NCBI GenBank assembly: GCA_026419775.2 | Contig: JAOPGA020001235.1 | Location: forward strand, 1 to 64,000 | Direction of reading: 5' to 3' | Length of the DNA: 64,000 bases | Source: Acrasis kona | Taxonomy: Eukaryota > Heterolobosea > Eutetramitea > Acrasida > Acrasidae | Shown: piece by piece, positions 9,978 through 19,735 of the stretch | How positions within the stretch are numbered: the first letter of the stretch is position 1 | How the letters are laid out: the number at the start of each line of letters is the position of its first letter | The notes under the pieces: generated by a model | The model's database searches: none | The model's input: the letters and a program-made list of their open reading frames with translations, nothing else | What the model was told of the DNA's origin: nothing | Position numbers and translations under genes: made by a program

Positions 9978-10757
9978 TTATTTGGTCTTCTTCTGGAGTG
10001 CAGCGTTCTGGAGAGTTGAAGCAGTCTCGCTCTCTTGAATGTCAAGTTTTTGTTGTTTTAGCTTTTCTTGTAAGTCGCTCTTAATGTGTGCTGGAAGGAA
10101 TGCCTTCTTCTTCTTTCCGGTGGTTGCGGCAGCATTTCCCTTGCTCATCTTTGCAACATCCATCAACTCCTTACCTTCGTTCAAGTACCAAACGTGGCAG
10201 AATTGAATGGTGTATGCCAAAAGCCATAGCAAGTATGGTGTTTGGATGTAACCGGCAAACTTGAGGACGCTGTTGAATTGTGTTACTGTGAACATGGCAA
10301 CACCGATCAAAGTAATCAAGTTCAATAAAGCAAGAGATAAATCTTGAACCCAGTACAAACTGACAGCGAATAAAACGTTCACCAATAAATGTAGAGAGTA
10401 GACTGTTAGCGCGCGGTTCCATGTCTCACCACCGTGGATGAAAACTAACCATGAGGCAACGGCCAAAGGAATGTAAGTTGCAAACCAGATCTTTAAAACT
10501 GTTTTTTCTTTTAGGGCATATCCTGGACGCTTTAGGTCTTTGTACCACTTGGTTTTGACGCCTTGACTGCGAGCGAACAAGAAGAGTGCAACTGCAAGAG
10601 CTACACCTCCGAAAGCAGCTAGTAGCGAGAGATAGTGTTCCGCGATCACTTCGTGAGTAATGTACCATGAACTGACATCGAAAAAGTTCTCCAAATTGAC
10701 GTCGGGTTGCTCTGCTAGGATATCGGTTAGAGTATTATCAAGAAATTCTTCCGACAT
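9978..10757 (-). CDS. TspO/MBR-family membrane protein
   Basis: A 259-residue protein begins at MSEEF (10757). An in-frame upstream Met at 10805 would add a hydrophobic leader but is less likely. After an N-terminal helix (~60-80) it shows the TspO/peripheral-benzodiazepine-receptor pattern: KTKWYKDLKRPGYA, then WFATYIPLAVASW, and four further hydrophobic helices ending in YLLWLLAYTIQFCHVWYLN. Family members bind porphyrins and sterols and usually sit in the outer mitochondrial membrane or ER. It is longer than the usual ~160-residue TspO. The N-terminal extra helix and a Lys-rich C-terminal tail of ~65 residues (GKKKKAF, then a short coiled coil) are additions. Family confidence is good; ligand is unknown. 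Confidence 0.8.
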   Translation of the reverse strand: MSEEFLDNTLTDILAEQPDVNLENFFDVSSWYITHEVIAEHYLSLLAAFGGVALAVALFLFARSQGVKTKWYKDLKRPGYALKEKTVLKIWFATYIPLAVASWLVFIHGGETWNRALTVYSLHLLVNVLFAVSLYWVQDLSLALLNLITLIGVAMFTVTQFNSVLKFAGYIQTPYLLWLLAYTIQFCHVWYLNEGKELMDVAKMSKGNAAATTGKKKKAFLPAHIKSDLQEKLKQQKLDIQESETASTLQNAALQKKTK

Positions 10758-10954
10758 GGTTGATGTATTGTGAAAGTATTTTGTTAGGAAAAACAATATG
10801 ATCAATCTTGGTTGACCGTCTTTTTCGTATGACGTGGATGTTGGGGTGTTTCAATTGGGAGTCTGGTTGTAACCTACAGTCAACATAAAAACAATGTTTG
10901 GCCAGGTATAAGGGTAACAAGGATGCAATGCAAACAAGCAACATGACAATTTTT

Positions 10955-12127
10955 CTAAATACCGTATTTATTTAATAATTGATCTGTCTTTTTTCTCAAC
11001 AACAATTCGTATTGATTTAATTGTTCTGGATTGTCATACCAACCAGAGCAAAGAGCCATGTTTAAAGAGTACCTCGCCACATAAAAATCATCTCTTCGAC
11101 TTTCATATAATTCTTGGTCAGGTACATTAATCAATTCTTTTATACAATTTAAAACATACAACCTTTCTTGTTCGCCCTTCCACAGCGCTTTATTTTTTAT
11201 TGTATTATTATCCTGCTCTTCAGAACCGGGTTCTAATCTTCTCAACTCTCCAATGGATGGGAAGATTTCTAAAAACTTTCTCCAGTCCTCGTCAAATACA
11301 GATAACATACCCCATTCCCAATCAATGATTCCGGTAATATTTTTATTGAGGCTATCGACCATAATGTTTTTCGGAGCAAGATCTAAATGAACAAGCTTTA
11401 AAGATTCATTTTTATTTTGTTTCTTCTTGTTTATGATTTGAATGTACTTTTCAAATCTTTCTACAAAAGATGCAAATTTAGAATTTAACAAGTCCTCAAG
11501 GTGACATTCGATCATACTGATCTGATAATCAACGTAATTATCATAAGGTCCCATTTTATTGTAAACATTTGGAATCATATCGGCGGTAAAGTGGTGTGGT
11601 TTATTGGAAACTGGACTTATCCTACTAAAGCACCCGAATGTTTGCGATCCTACATTAATGTTAATTTTTTGTATGTCTGCAAAAATCTTTGCAAGTTGAT
11701 CAAGGTAGGGCTTTCGTTGGTCAAAATCTAATTCGGAGTAGATATCGGACAAGGGTATACCAGGTATTTGTTGCATTAAGATGAACTCATGTCCGAACAC
11801 AGTACCAGTGTTATCGAATGAGTATAGTTTCGGTGCGGGTATATTGGTGTGTTTTGATAGAAAATCTATAATCGCGCTCTCGTTCGTGGTCTTGTCAAAT
11901 TTCCATTTTGGATTTGTAATTTTTAAAATAAGGTTTGTTATTTCGCCCATATGCTCTACCTCAATTTTGTATACAGGATTGTAGACTCCGTTGTCAATTC
12001 TACTGATTAGTCAACAAATCACGCTGTTTTCATACAATGAAAAGTTGAAAGTAGTGTAAGGAATTTTCGCGTTGGAAAGTATTTTATCCACATCTGACGA
12101 TAGAACAGAGATTTCATGTTTGTTCAT
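10955..12127 (-). CDS. APH-family phosphotransferase-like protein
   Basis: Two exons (12036-12127 and 10955-11999) are separated by a 36-nt intron (GTATGA to TAG). Together they encode 378 residues. The join restores the N-lobe entry SLIDNGVYNPVYKI, the equivalent of the glycine-containing loop. The C-lobe has the catalytic HLDLAPKNIMV (HxDxxxxN) and the metal-binding IIDWEWG. This is the aminoglycoside phosphotransferase/ACAD10-type kinase fold; such proteins phosphorylate small molecules, and the substrate cannot be read from sequence. The start at 12127 was chosen; an in-frame Met at 12196 would add a hydrophobic N-terminus and nearly touch the upstream gene's stop (12199), so it is less likely. 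It is probably cytosolic. Confidence 0.8.
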
Positions 12128-12198
12128 GTGTGTGTAATATATTGTAAAGTAGGTATTGTAAGGTAGTAGAACAAAAAACAACACAATAAATAACATGT

Positions 12199-14139
12199 TT
12201 ATTTTTTGTTTAATCTCAACAACATTAATAAATAGGTACCTGAATTAACGTATCTACCAACTTTGAAGTTTGACAGGGACAGTAATTTATATAATCTCTT
12301 CAAGCTTGTTGTTACATAATTTTGACCGATTTCTGTCGCGTGTCTGTTGATAATATTAAGACTTTCCTCAAAATTAGAGCAAGCGGATGAATAATTTTTC
12401 AGAATGTATAAATTTGCAATTCCAATGTTGGTCAATGCCTGTTGCCTCATTATTAGTCTATGTATCATTCTTAGTTTTTCATCTTGATCTGAGTTATTCA
12501 CAACCGAACTATCCTCAGTAAGTTGGATCACCTTCTCCATATCACTCACAGCACGTCTATGGTATCCCTCGTCATCAGATTCAAACAAAGGATCTAAACC
12601 GCTCAACTTGCATTGCTGCTGGTGTAGTTGTTGATAAACATGATAGCGATGATGGTAAGCATCAACAAAAGATCTTTCAGAAGTGTTTATAGCTGATGTT
12701 AGACTTCTTAGAGCTTCCCCGACATCCCTTGAGTAGTCAGTGCTAATAGCATTACACCTTAAATATAAAATAGCAATCCTGACATGGATAGCAGGGGCCA
12801 CTGATGACTTTACAACAGCATCATCAACCTTGCCAAGATCATTTATTGCACTTTTATAGTCCATAATAGCACTATACCAATCACCTTTGAATTCATAACA
12901 TTCGGCCCTTTTGACTTCAATATCACGTCTATTCAACAGAGTCTTGTAAGGATCAGTTGGATCAAAACGTTGAAGAGCAGCCGTTAGGTCAAAGATAGCA
13001 TCATCATAAAGTTTATTTTTAATATTCAACATGGCGCGGTCATAGAAAGGCTCTGAGTCCATTTTACAATGTTTAATGCAATTGTTTATATCAGATACAG
13101 ATGAATCATCAAATGATTTGTACCGAATCTTATATAGACGATGGAGCTGAGCATCACAGTCACGTAATAAACTTTTATCTTGATCTAACTGTGCAGATGT
13201 GCGAAGTCCAAGCAATTTAGTTATAGATTCATTCAAATGATTACTGGCCTCACTAAGGTCACCCAGTGATAAACACAAATTTATTAAAATTGTACGAACA
13301 GATATTTCTAAATCTACTTTAGGACCGGTCTTGGACCACTTCATGATGTCAAGTAAATTATCAAAATCATTTTTTGATTCTTTTTGTCTACCTAATAAAT
13401 ACAACACTTTTGCTTTATTAAATCTTAAACTTGTATATTCGGGGCTTGTATAGGAATCGGGTTCAATGTAGTCAAATGCCTTTTCAAAATCTAAAAGTGC
13501 CTGGTCTGGTTTACTTTGTAACAAGAGGTGACCTCGATTATTAAAAGCATGGATAAGAATTTCTTTAGAATCTGGATCAACAATTTCATTATTTTTTATG
13601 ATACAATTAATACATTTGTTATATTCCAGTAGAGACGAATCCTTCATGCCGCGGTTTAAATAAACAATGCCCAGGTTGTAATGTACATCAGCAAGATCAT
13701 GGTCGGATAACGTCAAGCTTTGATTTGACAACTCTATGGCTTTTTTAAGGTCTTTCAGCCCAAGATCAATTTCTCCTTTTTGTAAATATGCTCTGCCTCT
13801 ATGTACATATGGGATCGGATTGGAATGCCAATGTTTTATGCACTCGGAGAGAACTTCGGTAGATTTTGACAAGTTACCCTCTCTTAAATGTTCTTTGGCA
13901 ATATCAAAATACATCGAGTATGCTTTCTCATCAATGATTGGAGTTGAAGATGGGGTTGTTTGATCGATTGTTTGTGCTGGATTGGTTTTTTGATCTCTAC
14001 TTTTTTGATTCATAACATCTGTGAATTCGTAATCTTTCTTGTTTTTTCTAGAAAAATCGATTATTATTGGCTTTCTAACATCGGTATATCCTCTTGTCAA
14101 CACCCTTTTCGAAATACAAAATAGGTTGTGCCTCCTCAT
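12199..14139 (-). CDS. Mitochondrial-type TPR repeat protein
   Basis: A single exon encodes 646 residues. The N-terminus (MRRHNLFCISKRVLTRGYTD) is basic, hydroxylated and lacks acidic residues, as expected for a mitochondrial presequence. The body is a series of tetratricopeptide repeats, clearest at about residues 75-155 (PYVHRGRAYLQKGEIDLGL, DVHYNLGIVYLNRGMKDSS), 195-255 and 365-470. TPR arrays act as protein-protein scaffolds. No enzymatic domain is present. Its partner is unknown. It is tandem with the downstream APH-like gene, 71 bases from its start. Confidence 0.8.
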   Translation of the reverse strand: MRRHNLFCISKRVLTRGYTDVRKPIIIDFSRKNKKDYEFTDVMNQKSRDQKTNPAQTIDQTTPSSTPIIDEKAYSMYFDIAKEHLREGNLSKSTEVLSECIKHWHSNPIPYVHRGRAYLQKGEIDLGLKDLKKAIELSNQSLTLSDHDLADVHYNLGIVYLNRGMKDSSLLEYNKCINCIIKNNEIVDPDSKEILIHAFNNRGHLLLQSKPDQALLDFEKAFDYIEPDSYTSPEYTSLRFNKAKVLYLLGRQKESKNDFDNLLDIMKWSKTGPKVDLEISVRTILINLCLSLGDLSEASNHLNESITKLLGLRTSAQLDQDKSLLRDCDAQLHRLYKIRYKSFDDSSVSDINNCIKHCKMDSEPFYDRAMLNIKNKLYDDAIFDLTAALQRFDPTDPYKTLLNRRDIEVKRAECYEFKGDWYSAIMDYKSAINDLGKVDDAVVKSSVAPAIHVRIAILYLRCNAISTDYSRDVGEALRSLTSAINTSERSFVDAYHHRYHVYQQLHQQQCKLSGLDPLFESDDEGYHRRAVSDMEKVIQLTEDSSVVNNSDQDEKLRMIHRLIMRQQALTNIGIANLYILKNYSSACSNFEESLNIINRHATEIGQNYVTTSLKRLYKLLSLSNFKVGRYVNSGTYLLMLLRLNKK

Positions 14140-14613
14140 TGTTGTTGCTAGTTGATCACAGTTACAAAATAGAAGTATTCTTCAATTTCACGTGTGTGAG
14201 CAACACTTTTCTCTGCGAGTTTGGTGATATTAAGTCGAAGAGCAAGAAGACGATTTGTATTGGGAACATGAGATTTTATTGGCCTTCAATATTTTTTAAA
14301 TGCATACCAAGCGGTTACACCTGAGGCACTGGCTTTATTGGAAGGTGCTAGCACCCCCTGTGATTTATTATACCATGTGTTTCCCTACAAAAAGTTATAC
14401 GCAATCATTACCGCCAATCATGACATCCAATTCATACTTACATGCAAAAATAAAAACACATGACATTTTTAGTTGATTATGTGCTTACGAGGCTCTCAAT
14501 GTGATAAGAATATCTAGTTCAAAAGCACAACCACGTGCCGCTGAGCGAGCCAACATCAAGTTGTTATAGTTCGGTCAATTGACTTTTATTAGAATAATTA
14601 CATCACCTACCAA
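14140..14613. other. Spacer, no supported gene
   Basis: About 470 bases between the TPR gene start and a small membrane protein gene. No credible coding frame or RNA gene was seen. Confidence 0.6.
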
Positions 14614-14823
14614 CTAGAGTTCTTCAAAGTAAATTGGACCCTCTGTTATTTCGTCATAATAGTCGTTGTCATATGTTGGTTCGTTATCTGCTTTCGTGAA
14701 TGGTTCAGTTATTACACTTATCAGAATAGCAATAATCAAACAAAGAATGAGCCCCAATTTAAAAGAAGAGTTTGATGAATTGAATATTAGTGAGCTTGTC
14801 AGTGTTGTACAATTGATCATCAC
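14614..14823 (-). CDS. Small single-pass membrane protein
   Basis: A 69-residue open frame has one strong hydrophobic segment (LGLILCLIIAILISVI, ~28-43) and an acidic C-terminal tail (DNDYYDEITEGPIYFEEL). It could be a signal-anchored or secreted small protein. The opposite strand is also open (14666-14872), but its composition is less protein-like. No family was recognised. Confidence 0.45.
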   Translation of the reverse strand: MMINCTTLTSSLIFNSSNSSFKLGLILCLIIAILISVITEPFTKADNEPTYDNDYYDEITEGPIYFEEL

Positions 14824-15116
14824 TTTTGTTGTTACAGAACCTTTTCGAAACTGTTGGCCTCTTTTTACATAAATGTTGATGTGTCGCGATTTCGGACGAC
14901 TTTAGGCTTACTACTATTCTAAGTACAATTATGGCGTGAACAGATGTTTATTTAGAACTACTTCTCTTTGTTTTCTTACTCTACTTTTCATAGTACATAC
15001 CATACCAACAATGTTGTCATGAGGGGCTGAGCTTGGTTCTTGTAAGGTGACTGAAATGTAAAGCTTAAAGAATAAGAAATTTATCATAATTTTAACTAAT
15101 TTCTTTTATACAAAAT

Positions 15117-15614
15117 TTACATCTTTTGGTCGTAGCTCATAGGTTGAACTTTTCTATTCTCTGTCTTAACAACTGGTTGGTAGGGTTGGTTCATAACAAC
15201 CTCCTCTGGCCTGTATAGGCTTACTTCCTCTAGTGGGGACTGAAGCTCTGGGCTTGTGGCTAATTTGAACGCACCAGGGGCATGTTGAGCTTGTGAGTAG
15301 AAGATACTGTCATTCATTTGTGGTTGTGGGGGAACAGCTTGTGTCTCTATTACTATAGTCTGTAGGTTTAAACTAGGGTTCCTCATAATGGTTGTCCTAT
15401 ATAGATAATACCGTTGCATCGAGATGGAGAAGAACACCGAGAATAATGCAAACCACACTATTGATAGCCATAAAGTGAATCCTACATCTCCGTACTCTGC
15501 GAGTTGTGCAATGAATATTATAAAGAACGCAACTGCGGCTAATAGGCAAAGGGTCGCTCCCATTCCAAATCCGATCGCTTGTCTCTTAAATTGTTGGTGT
15601 TGAGGTACTGTCAT
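15117..15614 (-). CDS. Two-pass membrane protein
   Basis: A 165-residue protein has two clear transmembrane helices: ATLCLLAAVAFFIIFIAQL at ~20-38 and LWLSIVWFALFSVFFSI at ~48-64. A polar Gln/Pro-rich cytosolic-type tail of ~95 residues follows. The start ATG is preceded by AACAACA, as for other genes here. The membrane topology is clear, but no family was recognised. Confidence 0.7.
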   Translation of the reverse strand: MTVPQHQQFKRQAIGFGMGATLCLLAAVAFFIIFIAQLAEYGDVGFTLWLSIVWFALFSVFFSISMQRYYLYRTTIMRNPSLNLQTIVIETQAVPPQPQMNDSIFYSQAQHAPGAFKLATSPELQSPLEEVSLYRPEEVVMNQPYQPVVKTENRKVQPMSYDQKM

Positions 15615-16177
15615 TGTTGTTGTTTTTGTTTGTTATTGTGACTTCGAACATGAAGCTATTTAAGTCTCCTCTCTAAAATTAACTTTACCAAAAAAGTAGA
15701 TGAAAATATAAATAACTAGTCATATTCCATTTCGAATCACAGTCAGTTACAAAATATATTGAATGATGTCTCAGTCTTGGTTGACAAAATATCACATGTT
15801 GGAAAGAATTTAGCTTCTTTTGCCAAAGACAAACAACCATTAATTTGGGCGCCCAACCATAATTTAACCAACCTAACTAGCCGTTTGATTAGTTTCGCAA
15901 GACAGTTTACTGTAACCAAACAAAATGAGCGCATTCATCCTAGTACAAGGACACCATAATGCCAATAAGCCTACAGGGACTTTGATAGAATTCAACATTC
16001 TTGATTAATATTTTGATATCATGTTATATTATAATCAATTATATCCAATAGAAGTATTGGACTTGTTCATAAGAACTAAGATGGGCTTAAGTTGGAGTGA
16101 TATCAGGAGCGACAAACAACATGATTGAACATTTAACTAATTTATTAATAAAGATTTTATTATTAATTATTAATCTT
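15615..16177. other. Spacer with a weak small open frame
   Basis: Between two minus-strand genes lies a plus-strand frame at about 15729-15959 reading NDVSVLVDKISHVGKNLASF and ending at a TAA. It lacks an in-frame ATG, so it is either a terminal exon without a visible first exon or chance. Nothing else is seen. Confidence 0.4.
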
Positions 16178-17440
16178 TTATAACATAGCAGCAGCTACAG
16201 CAGCGGCAACACCACCTACAGCAATTTTCATTGCACTGTTGGACTCTCTTGCATTGTTATCTCCTGATTCATTCTGAGTTGGGGATTTTGTTGATTGAGA
16301 GGTTGGTTGTGCAGTGGATGATGAAGTAGTTTGAGGACTGCTTGATGTTTGTGGTGCTTTAGAAGTTGGTGAACTGGTTGAGGTTTGTGGTGCACTAGTT
16401 GTGGTTGAAGGAGATGAACTACTAGGTGCTTGAGGTGCACTAGTTGTAATTTCACATCTGTTCGAAACAGCAGTAGAAGATTGAGAGAATTTCTGACCGC
16501 CCTTTACAACTGTTTCAATTGTTTGACATTCAGTGTTAGAAGCGCTAAGACAAGTGTAGATGACATTGTTAACGATACTTTCAGCGGTGGTGAAGGATCG
16601 GGTCTCCACAAACTCAAAATCTCTTGTATATTGTTTGAATACATGATATTTGCCTCCAAGAGCATTTACAGCATTAGGGTTGTAGTAATCATTGATGAGA
16701 CGATCTAACTGTTGACCTCCTCCGATGTTGACTGTTTGAACGAGTTCTCCAGTGTTGATATCGAATGCTCTCAACTCTTGGCTTGTGTATGAACCATCAT
16801 ACTTTACGATTCTGCCTTGTGGGAAGGCAACTTCATAACTATAAGAAGTGTAGTTGCGTTGATCACTGTAGCTATTGAAAGTGGCAGGGTTGATAGTTAC
16901 GAAATATCTGTAAATGTTGTAGTCCAAAACGATAAGATCGCTGGCTTTTGAGTAGTAAACACTTCCGAAACGGTTTGTTGGTATCTGCAAAGTCTTTTCT
17001 GAATTATCTTCGATTCCTATTCTTGTGAGGTACCATAGACTGCCGTCGGTGTGAATGTAGTAAAAGAAATTTTCGTCAATAGCTGCAGATGAAGCGTAAG
17101 GCGTTACTGCAATTTCATCTGATACTTCCTTTACCAGAGTGTTGACACCGGTAGAGAGGTTGACCTTATTGATTCTCTTTTGTGTTCTTGTGAAGATGTA
17201 CCTGCCTAGAGGATCTATGGTGCGTAGTGAAGTGGTGTTGAGAGCGGGAGTGATGGGTAAACTGCAGAGTGGAGTTAAATCGCTGAGCTTGAATTTGTTA
17301 AGCGATGCACCAGATCCTGGGATGTAGTACATAATGTTGCCATCAGAGTTTAGGGAATAGGTATTCACCAAATCCTGGCCTAAGCATGTAGCTATGATAG
17401 TAGCTATTAGGGTTGCAAGTATAATGATACGTTGATTCAT
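16178..17440 (-). CDS. Secreted GPI-type surface protein, intact paralogue
   Basis: A 420-residue protein. Residues 1-21 form a signal peptide ending near CLGQ. Residues ~25-335 are rich in Tyr/Thr/Asn with repeated strand-like units (GRYIFTRTQKRINKVNLSTG, SLWYLTRIGIEDNSEK, SQELRAFDINTGELVQTVN), suggesting a beta-propeller. Four Cys lie near 290-335. Residues ~335-395 are a Ser/Thr/Pro stalk likely to be O-glycosylated. The C-terminus is short and hydrophobic (MKIAVGGVAAAVAAAML), suited to GPI attachment near the preceding SGDNNARESNSA. The frameshifted paralogue lies at 101-1347. The function is unknown; a cell-surface or cell-wall role is inferred. Confidence 0.8.
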   Translation of the reverse strand: MNQRIIILATLIATIIATCLGQDLVNTYSLNSDGNIMYYIPGSGASLNKFKLSDLTPLCSLPITPALNTTSLRTIDPLGRYIFTRTQKRINKVNLSTGVNTLVKEVSDEIAVTPYASSAAIDENFFYYIHTDGSLWYLTRIGIEDNSEKTLQIPTNRFGSVYYSKASDLIVLDYNIYRYFVTINPATFNSYSDQRNYTSYSYEVAFPQGRIVKYDGSYTSQELRAFDINTGELVQTVNIGGGQQLDRLINDYYNPNAVNALGGKYHVFKQYTRDFEFVETRSFTTAESIVNNVIYTCLSASNTECQTIETVVKGGQKFSQSSTAVSNRCEITTSAPQAPSSSSPSTTTSAPQTSTSSPTSKAPQTSSSPQTTSSSTAQPTSQSTKSPTQNESGDNNARESNSAMKIAVGGVAAAVAAAML

Positions 17441-17944
17441 TGCTTTGTTTCAATTTAGCTAAACTTTGGAATTCGTAAGCTTTTATATCTGTGCGGTGAA
17501 ATTCTTTTATTTTTAGCATGAATTAAATTATCCTGACTAGCCAAAGTAGGAGCTAATTATTTTACTCAACCTATCCCGCCTGTAAAAATAAAGCATTTCA
17601 TACAAAACGAGAGTAGAAAATCTCATATGTTCCTCCTCCTTTCCGACGAGATTGTAAACTATAATGTTATTCAAAAAGCAGCACTCTCATCGGAAACTTT
17701 ATATCATAGTCAGTACTGTATGCAAGTTTAAATAATGGTAAACAATCTTTTAAAAGTACTTTTATAACGGAGCTACATCAACTTCAGCCACTACAGCATG
17801 CTTTAAACAAGCAGTCCCAACCTTTCACAAATCTGAAAAATTGTAAAATAAAAATTAATCATCGACAAATTTGGTTTATTAGACCAGAGAGAAGGCCAAA
17901 TTGTTGTCAGAGGGTTAAACGTCAAAACATCAAAGTCAGAAAAA
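17441..17944. promoter_or_regulatory. Divergent intergenic region with conserved blocks
   Basis: The region lies between the GPI-type gene (minus) and PrxQ (plus). It contains the second copies of the blocks shared with 1456-1526: CTAGCCAAA near 17537, TCCCGCC near 17574 and TTCCGACGAGATTGTAA at 17641-17657. They are candidate promoter elements of the paralogue pair. Confidence 0.45.
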
Positions 17945-18555
17945 ATGGTCACTAAGGGAGACAAAGGTATTATTGCGAATAAGTTGTAGGATAAACTGAC
18001 ATAATACAGCACCAGATTTCACACTCAAGGACTGTGATGGGGGAACATTCACGCTATCGAAAGCGATAGAAGAGGCAAAGGCATTTGTAGTTATATACTT
18101 TTATCCTAATGCGAATACATTCGGTAATTAAAATCACATTCAAAATTTGATATATTCATTTAAAGGTTGTCTAAAGGAGTCTTGTAGTTTTAGGGACAAC
18201 CATGATAAATTTTTAAGCCAAGGTGCCACAGTTATAGGAATATCGAAGAATGATGCCACAAAGAACAAAAAAATGAAAGATGACAATAATCTACCTTTTC
18301 TCCTCCTCTGCGACGAAACTGTACGTGATGTAACATGAAATTAATTTAACAATTTTAAAGTTGGAAGTACACAAGTTGTATGGAATTGGATCTCTTTCGG
18401 TACAAATTAATCATTCTTTTATATTTACTTTGTAGAACTCAAGACAGACATTTTGCATCAACAAAGAGGGAGTGGTCACTTTCGTGTACAACAACGTAAT
18501 GTTGTTCTTTAACCACACAAGCAAGGTTCTTAATGCCATCGCCGACACAAAATGA
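17945..18555 (+). CDS. PrxQ/BCP-type peroxiredoxin
   Basis: Five short exons (17945-17966, 18010-18123, 18166-18320, 18361-18399, 18436-18555) join in frame to give 149 residues, the usual length of this family. Introns are 36-43 nt. The product reads KAPDFTLKDCDGGTFTL, then the catalytic segment YFYPNANTFGCLKESCSF. This keeps the Pro, Thr and peroxidatic Cys, with the usual second Cys five residues later. It continues ATVIGISKNDATKN, LPFLLLCDET and the C-terminal TFCINKEGVVTF. The enzyme reduces hydroperoxides using thioredoxin. No targeting peptide is visible, so it is probably cytosolic. The usual Pro before the catalytic Gly-Cys is Phe here. Confidence 0.88.
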
Positions 18556-18591
18556 CTTTTAAATAAATAGTTTCAATCTAGTTTATTTTAT

Positions 18592-19551
18592 TTACTTGTC
18601 TTTTAATGTGTTCTTATCTTTGACTGGGGGTGAGATTGTGGTTGGTAGGAATGACAACATGTCAGCAGGAGTTCCAATAGATGACAAAATGCCACTTGTG
18701 GTTGCTTTCTTTGGAGATGGTACCAAAGGTAAATTGTTTGTCATGGGTGGCAACATGGTTGCCGACTTTTTATTTTTTATTGGCTTTGATTTTGAAAGAG
18801 CAATGATCAAACAAATGGCCATTAACACAAGTATGGTTATAAGGTATATTTGTACTACGGTTGAATTCTTGTTGACAAAAAAGTCAGATTGAAGACCTGT
18901 GATAATAGTGGTGATCCCTCCGAATAAAATGGTCAATCCTAAAAATCGATGTAAAAGAGTCGTTATTGCTGTAGTAGATGTTCTTTTAGGTATTGGTAGC
19001 GGGGCTGAAGGTGCTGTCGACTCTGGATTCTGAACATCAATTCCCACAAGGGGTGCAGCTGGTTGGCTGGGCTGTGGCAGTATGGGAGCTAAAACGTTTC
19101 GTAGCCACCTGTATTGTATGAATAGCCCCAGTAGGACTTCGATGCATAGGGCTATTATTGTGATTAGGCCCATAATCGAATGCCACGACTGAAAATGTTG
19201 TTTTTCATAATATAGTTTGTTGCTCAAGATCACCAAAAATCCAAATCCACCAAACAAAAGTGTTCCAAACTGTAGCAGTATGTGATTTTGAATGAGCTGT
19301 TTTCTTTCAGTTGGACGTATTTTCATCTCTCTTGCAGTTAAAACTCCCTCAGAAATCATGTATGTGAAGGCAAAAGACATGAAAACGGGATGCAGCGTGA
19401 ACCACCGTACCTCAAAACAGTAAAACACAACAGACAACGTTGAGGTGAACGCTAAAAGTCTCGCTATAGCTGCTGCAATCGATTCTTTCTGAAATCCCTT
19501 GTCAGATGGTGTGGATGTCTGGGCTGGTGGAAGTCCCGTCTCCTTTAACAT
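18592..19551 (-). CDS. Cytochrome b561-domain membrane protein
   Basis: A 319-residue protein with about six transmembrane helices. The b561 core shows the expected histidines: LHPVFMSF, NHILLQFG, SWHSIMG and LLHRFLG. Two lie on each side of the membrane for two haems. The helix 2-4 arrangement matches the CYB561/CYB561D group. Family members carry electrons across membranes, typically from ascorbate to ferric iron or monodehydroascorbate. The loop between helices 4 and 5 is unusually long and Pro/Ser-rich, and the C-terminal tail is polar. It is convergent with PrxQ (stops 37 bases apart). Confidence 0.85.
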   Translation of the reverse strand: MLKETGLPPAQTSTPSDKGFQKESIAAAIARLLAFTSTLSVVFYCFEVRWFTLHPVFMSFAFTYMISEGVLTAREMKIRPTERKQLIQNHILLQFGTLLFGGFGFLVILSNKLYYEKQHFQSWHSIMGLITIIALCIEVLLGLFIQYRWLRNVLAPILPQPSQPAAPLVGIDVQNPESTAPSAPLPIPKRTSTTAITTLLHRFLGLTILFGGITTIITGLQSDFFVNKNSTVVQIYLITILVLMAICLIIALSKSKPIKNKKSATMLPPMTNNLPLVPSPKKATTSGILSSIGTPADMLSFLPTTISPPVKDKNTLKDK

Positions 19552-19735
19552 TTTTTCAAACTTGAAGGGATGCCTTGACTTGTTTGGCTATACCATAAAT
19601 TAGTACTAAAAACACCGCAATATTACCGACAAGGTTCAAGTCAATTTCGATTGGTTAACAACACAAATCCACAGCACCATAAATGCCATAAGGGTCGCGA
19701 AACAACAAACACAGGAAGTATGGATTAAAATCAAT

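Noticed and set aside
15729-15959. Plus-strand small protein NDVSVLVDKISHVGKNLASF...
   Set aside because: No in-frame ATG and an upstream stop; kept only as a note in the spacer entry.
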